A stretch of DNA of 64,000 bases from UBA668 sp041394605. GTDB taxonomy: Bacteria > Actinomycetota > Acidimicrobiia > Acidimicrobiales > Ilumatobacteraceae. The position numbers and the translations under genes were made by a program. Location of the stretch: contig JAWKHX010000006.1 in assembly GCA_041394605.1 (NCBI GenBank), positions 248,001-312,000 on the forward strand. The letters are read 5' to 3'. Position 1 is the stretch's first letter, and every line of letters starts with the position of its first letter. Positions 26,379 to 35,649 of this stretch are shown here, piece by piece. A model generated the notes under the pieces. The model worked only from the letters and a program-made list of their open reading frames with translations, ran no database searches and was not told the DNA's origin.

Positions 26379-27850
26379 CCGACTCCACCGCCGCGACCGC
26401 CCGTCCTACCCGGACGCAGCGGCTGATGGGGGCGCTCGCCGAACTGCAGCCCCGCCGGGTCGGGTTGCGCACCCGCGTGCTGCTGATGTTCGCGTTCGGT
26501 GCGCTGTTCCTCTCCGGCTTTCTCGCCGCCGCCGCCTACTCGTTCGCCCGCAGCAGTCTGGTGAACCAGCGCGACCGGTCGGGCATCGAGCAGGCCTACC
26601 GCGACGCCCAGGTGGTGCAGAACGAGTTGAGCTCCAACAACCCGTCCGCCACCAACGCGGTCCAGCGCCTGCAGGCACTGGGCGTGGCCCGGTTCGTCAT
26701 CAACTACCGCGGCGCCTGGAACGCCAGCTCGGCCAAGTACACCTCGGACCAGATCCCCGGGTCGTTGCAGACCCGGGTGCTCACCGACGGGCAGCCGTCG
26801 CGGCTGATCACCACGGTGGCCGGCCAGCCGGTGCTGGTGGTCGGCATCCCGCTCACCGTCACGGAGGCCGCCTACTTCGAGTTCGTGCCCATGGACGATG
26901 TGGACTCCACGCTGCGCAGCGTGCTGTTCAGCCTGCTGTTCGCCGGGATCATCACCACCGTTGCCGGCGGCGGGCTGGGCACCCTGATCGCCGGACGGGC
27001 GGTGCGCCCGCTGGGCAGCGCGGCGCAAGCCGCCAAGGCCATCGCCGCCGGCCGGCTGGACACCCGCCTCGTGCCCACCGACGACCGCGACCTCAGCATC
27101 CTTTCCAACGCGTTCAACGACATGGCCGCTGCTCTGCAGGCCAGGGTGGAGCGCGACGCCCGCTTCGCCAGCGACGTCAGCCACGAGCTGCGGTCCCCGC
27201 TGATGACGCTGGCCGCCAGCGTGGAGGTGATGAAGGCCCGGCGCGACGAGATGCCCGAACGCGCCCAGGCCGCACTGGACCTGCTGGTCGCTGATGTCAC
27301 CCGCTTCCAGGGCCTGGTGGAGGACCTGCTGGAGATCTCCCGCTTCGACGCCGGCGCCATCCGCCTCAACATGGAGGAACTGCTGGTGGCCGAGTTCGTG
27401 CGCAATGCCGTGGCCGTCAGCACCGCTCCCGCCACGCCCGTGCACGTCACCGAGCGCGGCGAGCGGGTGCTGATCCAGGGCGACCGGCGGCGCCTGGCCC
27501 GGGTGGTGGCCAACCTCATCGACAACGCCCGCCTGCACGGCGGCGGCCCCGCCGAGATCACCGTCACCGAACCGGAGGGCGAGGGCGAGCCGCTCGGCCA
27601 CGTCTGGATCATCGTCGAAGACCACGGCCCCGGCGTGCCCGACGAGGAACGCAACCTGATCTTCGAGCGCTTCGCCCGCGGCGCCGTTGCCGGCCGGCGC
27701 AGCACGTCCGACGGAGCCGGCCTCGGCCTGTCGCTGGTGGACGAGCACGTGCGGATGCACGGCGGCCGGGTGTGGGTGGAGGACCGCCCGGATGGCGAGC
27801 AGGGTGCCCGGTTCGTGCTGGAACTGCCGGCCGAGGAGCTGACCGAATGA
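26375..27850 (+). CDS. Sensor histidine kinase, MtrB-like
   Basis: 491 residues from a GTG overlapping the regulator stop. Two membrane helices (about 33-55 and 185-205) enclose an extracytoplasmic sensor domain of about 130 residues, then a HAMP domain, an H-box SHELRSPLMTLAAS carrying the phosphorylated His, an N-box LIDNARLHG, and G-boxes DHGPGVP and GAGLGLSLVDEHV. This is the standard MtrB plan. Its partner is the upstream regulator; the lipoprotein gene that follows likely modulates it. Confidence 0.92.
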   Translation: MTDSTAATARPTRTQRLMGALAELQPRRVGLRTRVLLMFAFGALFLSGFLAAAAYSFARSSLVNQRDRSGIEQAYRDAQVVQNELSSNNPSATNAVQRLQALGVARFVINYRGAWNASSAKYTSDQIPGSLQTRVLTDGQPSRLITTVAGQPVLVVGIPLTVTEAAYFEFVPMDDVDSTLRSVLFSLLFAGIITTVAGGGLGTLIAGRAVRPLGSAAQAAKAIAAGRLDTRLVPTDDRDLSILSNAFNDMAAALQARVERDARFASDVSHELRSPLMTLAASVEVMKARRDEMPERAQAALDLLVADVTRFQGLVEDLLEISRFDAGAIRLNMEELLVAEFVRNAVAVSTAPATPVHVTERGERVLIQGDRRRLARVVANLIDNARLHGGGPAEITVTEPEGEGEPLGHVWIIVEDHGPGVPDEERNLIFERFARGAVAGRRSTSDGAGLGLSLVDEHVRMHGGRVWVEDRPDGEQGARFVLELPAEELTE

Positions 27851-28464
27851 AGGCCCGCCTCGCCATCCTCACCATGGCCGCCGCGCTGGGCGCCAGCGCC
27901 TGCGGGATCAGCGCCGACGACGCCCCCCGCGACATCCCTGCCGGCCAGCAGAGCCCCCTCGGCGTCAACTCGGACAGCGGCGCCGGCGCCTCGGTCGGCA
28001 CGGCACGCATCTACCTCCTGCTGCCCGACGAGCCGGGTGGCTCGCTGCACCTCACCTCGGTCGCCAGAGACGTGCTGGACAGCCCGGAACGGGTACTCAC
28101 CGCGCTGTTCGCCGGCCCCAACGCCGCCGAGGCCAACGCCCAGTACCGCACGGCCATCCCCACCGGCACCACGCTGCACTCGGCGGTGCTGCGCGGCGGC
28201 ACGCTGCGGGTCGACGTGTCGGAAGAGCTGCTCCAGCTCTCCGGTGAGGCGCTGGTGGGCGCGGTCGCCCAGATCGTGTTCACCGGCTCGGAGCTGTCCG
28301 GCGTGCGTTCTGTGAGGATCGTGGTGGACGGGGTGGACCAGCAGTGGCCGGCCGGCAACGGCGAGTTGCGCTCCTCCGCGCTGACGGTCTACGACTACCC
28401 CGGCCTGGTGCCGTCGGCACAGCCCAGCTACCCGGCCATCCCCTCGCCCACCGAGCCCGGCTGA
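27847..28464 (+). CDS. GerMN-domain lipoprotein, short LpqB counterpart
   Basis: 205 residues coupled (ATGA) to the sensor kinase. The signal peptide MKARLAILTMAAALGASAC ends in a lipobox ASAC. The mature part is a single GerMN domain: ARIYLLLPDE, SVARDVLDSPERVLTALFAGP, IPTGTTLHSAVLRGGTLRVDVS and FTGSELSGVRSVRIVVDG. LpqB of mycobacteria has the same GerMN domain plus a large propeller; here only the GerMN part exists. Likely role is modulation of the adjacent sensor kinase at the outer face of the membrane. Confidence 0.85.
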   Translation: MKARLAILTMAAALGASACGISADDAPRDIPAGQQSPLGVNSDSGAGASVGTARIYLLLPDEPGGSLHLTSVARDVLDSPERVLTALFAGPNAAEANAQYRTAIPTGTTLHSAVLRGGTLRVDVSEELLQLSGEALVGAVAQIVFTGSELSGVRSVRIVVDGVDQQWPAGNGELRSSALTVYDYPGLVPSAQPSYPAIPSPTEPG

Positions 28465-28469
28465 CCCCT

Positions 28470-28483
28470 GGGGCTGCGGCCCC
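28470..28483. terminator. Short hairpin between convergent genes
   Basis: GGGGC TGCG GCCCC lies in the 25 bases separating the GerMN lipoprotein and pfkA stops. No T-tract. Confidence 0.4.
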
Positions 28484-28489
28484 GGCCGA

Positions 28490-29533
28490 TCAACCGAAGA
28501 AGACCTCGGCCACGTCGTGGTACAGGCCCATGTCCACCGAACGGGTCTTGCCCACGGTCTGCTTCAACGGCACGGTCACCACGTCGTCGCCGCGCATGGC
28601 CACCATCTGGCCCCACGCGCCGGCGTGCACCGCATCGATGGCTGCCACGCCGTAGCGGGTGCTGAGCACGCGGTCGAAGGCCGTGGGCGTGCCACCGCGC
28701 TGGATGTGACCCAACAGCACCATGCGCGTCTCGAACCCGGTGCGGTCCTCGATGGCGTGGGCGATGGTCTCGGCCACTCCACCCAGGCGCACATGGCCGA
28801 ACTGGTCGTACACCTTGTCGCGCGCCCGCATCGTGCCGATGCGCGGCTCGGCGCCCTCCGCCACCACCACGATCGACGCGTAGCGGCCCCGCTCGTGGCG
28901 CTGGTGCAGCAACTCGCACACGTCGTCGATGTCGAAGGGGCGTTCCGGGATGAGGATGGCGGTGGCGCCGCCGGCGATCCCCGCATGGGTGGCGATCCAG
29001 CCGCTGTGGCGGCCCATGACCTCCACCACCATCACCCGGTCGTGGCTCTCCGCGGTGGTGTGCAGGCGGTCGATGGCATCGGTGGCGATCTGGACGGCCG
29101 TGTTGAAGCCGAACGTGATGTCCGTGCCCACCACGTCGTTGTCGATGGTCTTCGGCACCCCGATGATCGGCAGCCCGAAGTCCTCGTGCAGGTTGCACGC
29201 CACCGACAGCGACCCGTTGCCACCGATGACCACCAGGCCGTCCAGACCGAGATCGGCGAACGCCTCCACCACCGCCTGCGGGCCGCCATCATGGTCGTAC
29301 GGGCTGCCGCGGCGGGTCCCCAGCAGGGTGCCGCCACGGGGCAGCATGCCCCGCAGCGAGCCGACGTCCAGCGGCATGAACCGGCGCTCGCGCACACCGT
29401 CCCACGCGTCCAGGAAGCCGATCAGATCGTCGTCGTGCACGGTCTCGCCCTTGCGAACGATCGCGCGGATGACGGCGTTGAGGCCCGGGCAGTCGCCCCC
29501 ACCTGTCAGAATGCCCACTCGCACAGTGGTCAC
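28490..29533 (-). CDS. pfkA: 6-phosphofructokinase
   Basis: 347-residue glycolytic kinase making fructose-1,6-bisphosphate. GILTGGGDCPGLNA at 7-20 and PKTIDND at 127-133 are intact, and VMGRHSGWIA and LLGHIQRGGTPTAFDR follow. The nucleotide motif reads GGNGS (104-108) in place of the usual GGDGS or GGEDT. Glycine at the position that distinguishes ATP from pyrophosphate enzymes points to ATP use, whereas PKTIDND is shared with the PPi and mixed group. The Asn replaces a residue that normally helps hold Mg-ATP, so donor preference is uncertain. Confidence 0.92.
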   Translation of the reverse strand: MTTVRVGILTGGGDCPGLNAVIRAIVRKGETVHDDDLIGFLDAWDGVRERRFMPLDVGSLRGMLPRGGTLLGTRRGSPYDHDGGPQAVVEAFADLGLDGLVVIGGNGSLSVACNLHEDFGLPIIGVPKTIDNDVVGTDITFGFNTAVQIATDAIDRLHTTAESHDRVMVVEVMGRHSGWIATHAGIAGGATAILIPERPFDIDDVCELLHQRHERGRYASIVVVAEGAEPRIGTMRARDKVYDQFGHVRLGGVAETIAHAIEDRTGFETRMVLLGHIQRGGTPTAFDRVLSTRYGVAAIDAVHAGAWGQMVAMRGDDVVTVPLKQTVGKTRSVDMGLYHDVAEVFFG

Positions 29534-29556
29534 AGGCTAAGGGAGATCGACAGCGG

Positions 29557-29913
29557 ATGGCATGGGATTCGAAGCGAGAGGTGCCGTGGAAGCGGCTGCT
29601 GATCGAATGGGCCGTGGTGTCCATCGGCATCGCCGTCATCACCATGTCGTTCGGCAACTCGCAACCGCAGGAAACCGCCAGCGCGATCCTCATCGGCGGG
29701 TTCATCTACCTGGGGTTCGGGGCCGTGCTGGCCAAGTTCGGCTACGCCCGCAAGAGCCTGAAGCAGTTGCGCGCGGAGTCCGCCATCGCCGCCCAGCAGA
29801 AGGCCGCCGCCGGGTCCGGCGGTTCCGGCGGCGGCGTAGCACGGGCGCGACCGGCACCCACCAAGCGCACCTCCACCGGCCCCAGCCAACGGCCGCGCAA
29901 GAAGAAGCGCTGA
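29557..29913 (+). CDS. Small membrane protein with basic tail
   Basis: 118 residues starting MAWDSKREVPWKRLLIEW. Two hydrophobic helices (about 15-32 and 42-60), then a Gly/Ser/Arg/Lys-rich C-terminal tail ending RPRKKKR. Divergent from pfkA with only 23 bases between. No family recognised; topology predicts both ends in the cytoplasm. Confidence 0.7.
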   Translation: MAWDSKREVPWKRLLIEWAVVSIGIAVITMSFGNSQPQETASAILIGGFIYLGFGAVLAKFGYARKSLKQLRAESAIAAQQKAAAGSGGSGGGVARARPAPTKRTSTGPSQRPRKKKR

Positions 29914-29929
29914 CGCTACGGTGGGCGCC

Positions 29930-31417
29930 GTGAGCGAGCAGCCCTGTGTCATCGCCATCGATGCCGGCACCACTGGCGTCCGCAGCCGGGCCGTGCGGCC
30001 GGGCGGCGGCCCCGTGGTGGCCTCCTACCGGGAGTTCACCCAGCACTTCCCGCAGCCCGGCCTGGTGGAGCACGACGCAACCGAGATCTGGCAGGCCGTT
30101 GTGGCCACCCTGCAGGACGTCATCGCCCAGGTGGGGCTGGCCAACGTGGCGGCGATCGGCATCACCAACCAGCGCGAAACCGTGCTGGCCTGGAACCGGC
30201 AGACCGGCCAGCCGTACGGCACGGCCATCGTGTGGCAGGACCGCCGCACCGCCGGCCGCTGCGACGAACTTGCTGCCGCGGGCGCGCTGACCCAGGTGCG
30301 GGAGATCACCGGCCTGGTGCTGGACCCATACTTCTCCGGCTCCAAGATCGAATGGCTGCTGGCCAACCGCGACATCCCGGTGGACGACGACCTGGCGCTG
30401 GGCACCATCGACACCTGGCTGCTGTGGAACCTCACCGGCGGGGAGGTGCACGCCACCGACCCGTCCAACGCCAGCCGCACGATGCTGTTCAACATCCGCA
30501 CGCTGGCCTGGAGCCCGGAGATGTGCGCCCTGTTCGGCGTGCCGATGGCTGCCTTGCCCGAGGTGCTGCCCTCCAGCGGCCGGTTCGGCGTCACCTCGGC
30601 CCGGTGCGGCGCGCCCGCCGGCATCCCCGTCAGCGGCATCGCCGGCGACCAGCAGGCGGCGCTGTTCGGCCAGGCCTGCTTCACACCGGGCCAGGCCAAG
30701 AACACCTACGGCACCGGCAGTTTCGTGCTGCTCAACGTGGGCGACACGTGCCCGCAACCCGCGGAGGGCATGCTCACCACCGTGGCCTGGACGCTCGCCG
30801 ACGGCACCGTCGCCTACGCCCTCGAGGGCGCCATCTTCGTCACCGGCGCGGCGGTGCAGTGGCTCCGCGACGGGTTGGGTGTCATCTCCTCCGCCGCCGA
30901 GATCGGCCCGCTGTCGGAGTCCGTCACCGACAACGGTGGCGTGTACCTGGTGCCTGCGTTCGCCGGCCTGGGCAGCCCGTGGTGGGACCCCTACGCCCGC
31001 GGCACCATCGTGGGCGTCACCCGCGGCAGCACCCGCGCCCACCTCGCCCGCGCCGTGGTGGAGGCCATGACCTACCAGACCCGCGACGCGGTGGACGCGA
31101 TGTGCCGGGCCGCCGGTGTGGAGATCCGCGACCTGCGGGTGGACGGCGGCGCGTCGGTGATGGATGGCATGCTGCAGATGCAGGCCGACCAACTGGGCGT
31201 CACCGTGCTGCGCCCGGCAGACCAGGAGACCACCGCGCTCGGGGCCTCCTACCTGGCCGGGCTGGCCGAGGGTGTGTGGCCGTCGCTGCAGGCCATCGCC
31301 GCCGAATGGGCGGTGGACGCCTCATTCGCGCCCGCCGAGGACCGCACCATCCCGGACCTGCTGCACGCCGGCTGGCGGCGCGCTGTCGAGCGCTCACGAG
31401 ACTGGATCGAACACTGA
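29930..31417 (+). CDS. glpK: Glycerol kinase (FGGY family)
   Basis: 495 residues using the GTG at 29930; another GTG at 29921 is in frame. ATP-dependent phosphorylation of glycerol. Glycerol-kinase hallmarks are ITNQRETVLAW and VWQDRRT (glycerol-contacting region), GDQQAALFGQ, NTYGTGSFVLLNVG, AGLGSPWWDPYARG and the C-terminal LRVDGGASVMDGMLQMQAD. The phosphate loop is AIDAGTTGVRS. A second, frameshifted FGGY kinase lies near glpD at 53341-54779, so this cell has two related kinases. Confidence 0.9.
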   Translation: MSEQPCVIAIDAGTTGVRSRAVRPGGGPVVASYREFTQHFPQPGLVEHDATEIWQAVVATLQDVIAQVGLANVAAIGITNQRETVLAWNRQTGQPYGTAIVWQDRRTAGRCDELAAAGALTQVREITGLVLDPYFSGSKIEWLLANRDIPVDDDLALGTIDTWLLWNLTGGEVHATDPSNASRTMLFNIRTLAWSPEMCALFGVPMAALPEVLPSSGRFGVTSARCGAPAGIPVSGIAGDQQAALFGQACFTPGQAKNTYGTGSFVLLNVGDTCPQPAEGMLTTVAWTLADGTVAYALEGAIFVTGAAVQWLRDGLGVISSAAEIGPLSESVTDNGGVYLVPAFAGLGSPWWDPYARGTIVGVTRGSTRAHLARAVVEAMTYQTRDAVDAMCRAAGVEIRDLRVDGGASVMDGMLQMQADQLGVTVLRPADQETTALGASYLAGLAEGVWPSLQAIAAEWAVDASFAPAEDRTIPDLLHAGWRRAVERSRDWIEH

Positions 31418-31440
31418 GCCCACATCCCGCCATCCCCACC

Positions 31441-32709
31441 GTGTCCGCATCGGCCAACGCCGTGCTGGAGCACGTCCGCCCCCACGGGCACGTCATCGTC
31501 CCCCTCGGCAACGGCGAGCCCATCGCACTCATGGACGCGCTGGAGGGCGCCGCGGCAGCCGGCGATCTGACCGGTGTCACCGTCCACCAGATGCACGCCC
31601 TGCGCGACCGCCCGTACCTGCACGGCGAGTACGGCGACCGGCTGCAGCACGTCAGCTACTTCCTCTCCCACATCACTCGGCCCTGCTACCAGAAGGGCAC
31701 CGTTCAGTTGGTGCCCAACCACTTCAGCGAGGTCTACTCCCACATGCAGCGGCGGGCGCACGACCCACTGGTCATCGCCTGCGCCTCCCCCGCCGACCGG
31801 CACGGTTACTTCAGCCTCGGCGTCAGCGCCGACTACACCAGCAGCTTCATCGGGCGGGCCCGCTTCTTCCTGGAAGTCAACGACCGCATGCCGCGCACGT
31901 TCGGGCGCAACCAGATCCACATCAGCCAGATCGAGGGGTTCATCCGGAACGACCGGCAGCTGGTGGAAGTGCCACCGCCGGAGATGGACGAGCACGACCA
32001 CACCATCGCCGCCTTCGTGGCCGAGCGCATCCCCGACGGCGCCTGCCTGCAGACCGGCATCGGCGCGATCCCCAACGCCATCATGTCGGCGCTGGGCAGC
32101 CACCGCGACCTCGGCGTGCATACGGAGCTGATCAGCGACGGGCTGGTGGACCTGGTGGAGGCCGGCATCGTCAACGGTGTGCGCAAGATGCACAACCGCA
32201 CCAAGGTGGTGGGCACGTTCTGCCTCGGCACCCAGCGCCTGTACGACTTCGTGCACGAGAACGCGGCCATCGAGTTGTGGAGCGCCCGCTACGTGAACGA
32301 CCCCCGGCTGCTCAGCCGGGAGCGCAACTTCGTGTCGATCAACGCCACCCTGTCGGTGGACTTCCTCGGCCAGTGCGCCAGCGAGACCCTGGCCGGCCGG
32401 TACTACTCGTCGTCGGGCGGGCAGGTGGACTTCGCCCGCGGCGCCATGTACAGCGAGGGCGGGCAGGGCTTCATCGTCCTCCACTCCACCGCCGGCGACG
32501 GGTCGATCAGCCGCATCGTGCCCCAGTTCGGCACCGGCGAGGTGGTCACCAACTCCAAGAACACGGTGGACAAGGTGGTCACCGAGTACGGCGTCGCCGA
32601 GTTGAGGTCACGCACCGTGCGGGAACGCACATCGGCCCTCATCGCCGTCGCCCACCCCGCCCACCGCGACCAACTCACCGCCGAAGCCCACCGCCTCGGC
32701 TACCTCTAG
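31441..32709 (+). CDS. Acetyl-CoA hydrolase/4-hydroxybutyrate CoA-transferase family protein
   Basis: 422 residues from GTG at 31441. It exchanges CoA between acyl-CoA and acetate or hydrolyses acyl-CoA. Blocks include GNGEPIALMDAL, the middle QTGIGAIPNAIMSAL, LGVHTELISDGLVDL, where the Glu corresponds to the acyl-enzyme glutamate of the family, SGGQVDFARGA and EYGVAELRSRTVRERT. It begins 23 bases after glpK and may share its transcript. A homologue occupies the right edge of the window. Confidence 0.88.
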   Translation: MSASANAVLEHVRPHGHVIVPLGNGEPIALMDALEGAAAAGDLTGVTVHQMHALRDRPYLHGEYGDRLQHVSYFLSHITRPCYQKGTVQLVPNHFSEVYSHMQRRAHDPLVIACASPADRHGYFSLGVSADYTSSFIGRARFFLEVNDRMPRTFGRNQIHISQIEGFIRNDRQLVEVPPPEMDEHDHTIAAFVAERIPDGACLQTGIGAIPNAIMSALGSHRDLGVHTELISDGLVDLVEAGIVNGVRKMHNRTKVVGTFCLGTQRLYDFVHENAAIELWSARYVNDPRLLSRERNFVSINATLSVDFLGQCASETLAGRYYSSSGGQVDFARGAMYSEGGQGFIVLHSTAGDGSISRIVPQFGTGEVVTNSKNTVDKVVTEYGVAELRSRTVRERTSALIAVAHPAHRDQLTAEAHRLGYL

Positions 32710-32936
32710 GCGCCCGCGTCAACACCCCCGGCGTCCCCCGCTCCTTCTGGGGCTGGATCTCGCCATCGCCGGTTCCGGGGCTGAGAGGTTGCGGCTTCCG
32801 CACACATCCAGGCCCAGAACGGTGCCGCCAGCCGTGGCTCGGCCGGGTGGACCGGCGATGTGGCTCGGCCCGTGACGGCCGACCCCTGAGCGAACACTCC
32901 GCTCAAGCCGGTGACGGGGCCGGCCGATAGACGTCC

Positions 32937-33644
32937 GTGCGCGTGCTGATCCGGGTTCTCGTCGCCCTCAACCTGCTCGTCTTCGGCTACATCGGCTACC
33001 GCAAGCTGACGGATGGACCGAGCTCGTCATCCACCGCTGCGGCAGCCTCCGACACTGCGGCACCGGACCCAGCTGCGGGTGCCGACCAGCCGGGGGCGGG
33101 CCCATCGCCGGACGCACAGGCTGGCCCCACGCCGGACCCATCGTGGCCGGTCATCACGGAAGGGCGATTCACCTTCCAGGTGCCCGGCAACCCGTCGCGC
33201 TCCGAGGTGATGATCGAGATGAAGGACGCGGTGGGCGGCATCTACTACCAGTGGATCGTCGACGCCACACCCGGGGCCGAGGTGATCGTCATCGCCGGCA
33301 CCCACGCCATCGCGCTCACGAGCGCGCCCGGCTACCAGAGCGACCTGGACACGTCGCGGAAAGTGGTGGGCCTGGCGACGGGGTGTTTGCCGCAGCAATC
33401 GTCGAACGTGCCGAGCTCGGTGGGTCACGCCGTGACCGTCGGGTGTGACGTGGCCGGGACCCCGGTCAACGGCTTCATCGTCGCCCACGTCGGCATCGGC
33501 CTCGCCATCGTCTCCTACGGGGACAGGGTGTCGCCCCTGGTCGACCGGATCGCGGCTTCCGTCACCATCGACGGCCAGCTCGTACTCGGCGAGAACCGGA
33601 TCATTCCGGGCCTCATCGTGGCCGGCGAGTATCCGACCCCCTGA
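32937..33644 (+). CDS. Membrane-anchored exported protein of unknown function
   Basis: 235 residues. An N-terminal helix (VLIRVLVALNLLVFGYIGY) that lacks a lipobox anchors the protein; a Ser/Ala/Pro linker of about 45 residues follows. The mature domain has a beta-rich pattern (WPVITEGRFTFQVPGNPSR, VIVIAGTHAIALTSAPGY) with one cysteine pair (ATGCLPQ, TVGCDVAG) that may form a disulfide. No family recognised. The 227 bases before it hold no gene or repeat I can identify. Confidence 0.65.
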   Translation: MRVLIRVLVALNLLVFGYIGYRKLTDGPSSSSTAAAASDTAAPDPAAGADQPGAGPSPDAQAGPTPDPSWPVITEGRFTFQVPGNPSRSEVMIEMKDAVGGIYYQWIVDATPGAEVIVIAGTHAIALTSAPGYQSDLDTSRKVVGLATGCLPQQSSNVPSSVGHAVTVGCDVAGTPVNGFIVAHVGIGLAIVSYGDRVSPLVDRIAASVTIDGQLVLGENRIIPGLIVAGEYPTP

Positions 33645-33669
33645 GCAGCGGCATCCGGGCCGTCGCGCC

Positions 33670-33685
33670 GCCCGCAGGAGCGGGC
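33670..33685. terminator. Hairpin between convergent genes
   Basis: GCCCGC AGGA GCGGGC forms a 6-base stem with tetraloop in the gap between the exported protein and the aminotransferase, which converge. It is suited to act in both directions. Confidence 0.5.
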
Positions 33686-33700
33686 GAGCCCGCATCAGCC

Positions 33701-34927
33701 TCAGTAGGCGTGGCGCTTGCGGTAGTGGTCGAGGAAGCGCTCGATGCGGTGAAGGGCCTCGGCCAGGTCGTCCGTCGGCGGCAGGAACACCAGCCGGAAG
33801 TGGTCGTTGTCCGGCCAGTTGAACCCGGTGCCCTGCACCACCAGCAGCTTCTCCTCGGCCAGCAGTTCGTAGGCGAACTCCTGGTCGTCGGCGATCGGGT
33901 ACACCTTCGGGTCCAGCCGGGGGAACATGTACAACGCGCCCTTGGGCTTCACCACGCTGACGCCGGGGATGGACGAGAGGGCGTCGTACGCCATGTCCCG
34001 CTGGCGGGTCAGGCGACCGGTCGGCGCCACGAGCTCGGTGATGCTCTGGTAGCCGCCGAGCGCGGTCTGGATGGCGAGCTGGCCCGGCGTGTTGGAGCAC
34101 AGCCGCATCGAGGCCAGCATGTCCAGCCCCTCGATGTAGTCGGCGGCGTGGCGCTTCTCGCCGCTGACCACCATCCACCCGGCGCGGTAGCCGCAGGAGC
34201 GGTAGTTCTTCGACAGGCCGTTGAACGTCACGAACAGCACGTCGTCGGCCAGCGAGGCGATGCTGGTGTGGGTGTTGCCGTCGTACAGCGTCTTGTCGTA
34301 GATCTCGTCGCACATGACGATCAGCTGGTGCTGGCGGGCGATCTCGATCAGCTCCAGCAGCAGGTCGTCCGAGTAGAGGGCGCCGGTGGGGTTGTTCGGG
34401 TTGATCACCACGATGGCCTTGGTGGACGACGTGATCTTGGAGCGGATGTCGTGCAGGTCGGGGAACCAGTCGGCCTGCTCGTCGCACAGGTAGTGCACCG
34501 GGCGGCCGCCCGACAGCGACACCGCCGCCGTCCACAGCGGGTAGTCGGGCGCCGGCACGAGCACCTCGTCGCCGTCGTCGAGCAGCGCCTGGAGGCTCAT
34601 GACGATCAGCTCGGAGGCGCCGTTGCCGAGGTACACGTCGTCGACCGACACGCCTTGGATGTGCTTCTCCTGGGTGTAGTGGACGATCGACTTGCGCGGC
34701 GCGAACAGGCCCTTGGAGTCCGTGTAGCCGGCGGCGTGCGGGAGGTTGCGGATCATGTCCTGGACGATCTCGTCCGGCGGCTCCAGCCCGAACACGGCGA
34801 GGTTGCCGATGTTCAGCTTGATGATCTTCTGGCCCTCTTCCTCCATCTCGCGTGCACGGTCGAGCACCGGACCCCGGATGTCGTAACAGACGTTGGCCAG
34901 CTTGGCGGACTTCTCGACGGGCTTCAC
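33701..34927 (-). CDS. PLP-dependent aminotransferase (AlaA/AspC type)
   Basis: 408-residue class I/II fold-type I aminotransferase. Features: IIKLNIGNLAVFG, GYTDSKGLFAPRKSIV, GNGASELIVMSLQALL, VVINPNNPTGA, CDEIYDKTLYDG and the PLP-lysine block NGLSKNYRSCGYRAGW. The pattern matches glutamate-pyruvate aminotransferase (AlaA), which supplies alanine, but aspartate or broad specificity cannot be excluded. The start lies 11 bases from the ACT gene on the same strand, suggesting one transcript. Confidence 0.9.
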   Translation of the reverse strand: MKPVEKSAKLANVCYDIRGPVLDRAREMEEEGQKIIKLNIGNLAVFGLEPPDEIVQDMIRNLPHAAGYTDSKGLFAPRKSIVHYTQEKHIQGVSVDDVYLGNGASELIVMSLQALLDDGDEVLVPAPDYPLWTAAVSLSGGRPVHYLCDEQADWFPDLHDIRSKITSSTKAIVVINPNNPTGALYSDDLLLELIEIARQHQLIVMCDEIYDKTLYDGNTHTSIASLADDVLFVTFNGLSKNYRSCGYRAGWMVVSGEKRHAADYIEGLDMLASMRLCSNTPGQLAIQTALGGYQSITELVAPTGRLTRQRDMAYDALSSIPGVSVVKPKGALYMFPRLDPKVYPIADDQEFAYELLAEEKLLVVQGTGFNWPDNDHFRLVFLPPTDDLAEALHRIERFLDHYRKRHAY

Positions 34928-34938
34928 AAGCGTGCAGC

Positions 34939-35583
34939 CTACGGGTGGACCCCCACGACGGCAGGGTCAATTGCGTCCACGATCGCCCCCAGCAGGCGGA
35001 ACTCCTCTCGCTCGCGGGCGTGGAACACACGGCCGGAGCGCCCGCACGCCAGCGTCACGCCGCGGCGCGGCACCTTGCACCACACCAGGTCGCCCGGCGA
35101 ATGGGCCTCGTCTCCATCCAGGTGATCGCTGCCGGCCAGGAAGGCGGCGAGCCAGGCAAGGTCCGGCACGGCACCACCGAGCGCCACGGGGTCCGCAGTG
35201 GCGCCCTCCAGGGCAACCGCCCAGTCGGCATCCAAGAGGTCGCGCAGTTGGTCGCAGGCCACCTGCAGGCGCTGCACGCGTGGGGCCGCCACGATGGCCG
35301 CGGCCGTGGCCAATGTGCCGAGCGCACCGTCCAGCCGCTCCGGCGCAACCGGCCGGATGTCCTCCACGGCCACGCCGTCCACCTGGCGGATCTCGTTGAC
35401 CAGCAAGTCCACCAGCGAGGCATCGGGCAGGTCCACGCGCAGTTCGTCGATGGCCGACCCACCCCCACGTTCGAGGATCTCGATGCCGACCACGTCGCCC
35501 TGCACCGCCCCGACCCTGGATGCCACCTGGCCGAGGGCACCAGGCCGGTCGGGCAACCACACACGGACGACGTAGCTGGGCAC
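34939..35583 (-). CDS. ACT-domain protein
   Basis: 214 residues from GTG at 35583; the frame would allow 35622. The N-terminal 70 residues form an ACT domain (YVVRVWLPDRPGALGQVA and GSAIDELRVDLPD), a small-molecule binding fold of amino-acid-metabolism regulators. The rest is alpha-helical and ends with a small beta section. It is upstream of the aminotransferase, so amino-acid sensing linked to that enzyme is a reasonable inference. No catalytic domain is visible. Confidence 0.8.
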   Translation of the reverse strand: MPSYVVRVWLPDRPGALGQVASRVGAVQGDVVGIEILERGGGSAIDELRVDLPDASLVDLLVNEIRQVDGVAVEDIRPVAPERLDGALGTLATAAAIVAAPRVQRLQVACDQLRDLLDADWAVALEGATADPVALGGAVPDLAWLAAFLAGSDHLDGDEAHSPGDLVWCKVPRRGVTLACGRSGRVFHAREREEFRLLGAIVDAIDPAVVGVHP

Positions 35584-35649
35584 GGCGGCGACGCTACTCA
35601 CGCTGTGCGCGCCAGGGGTCACGAATTCGTGACGGCTGTGTGAACGTCG

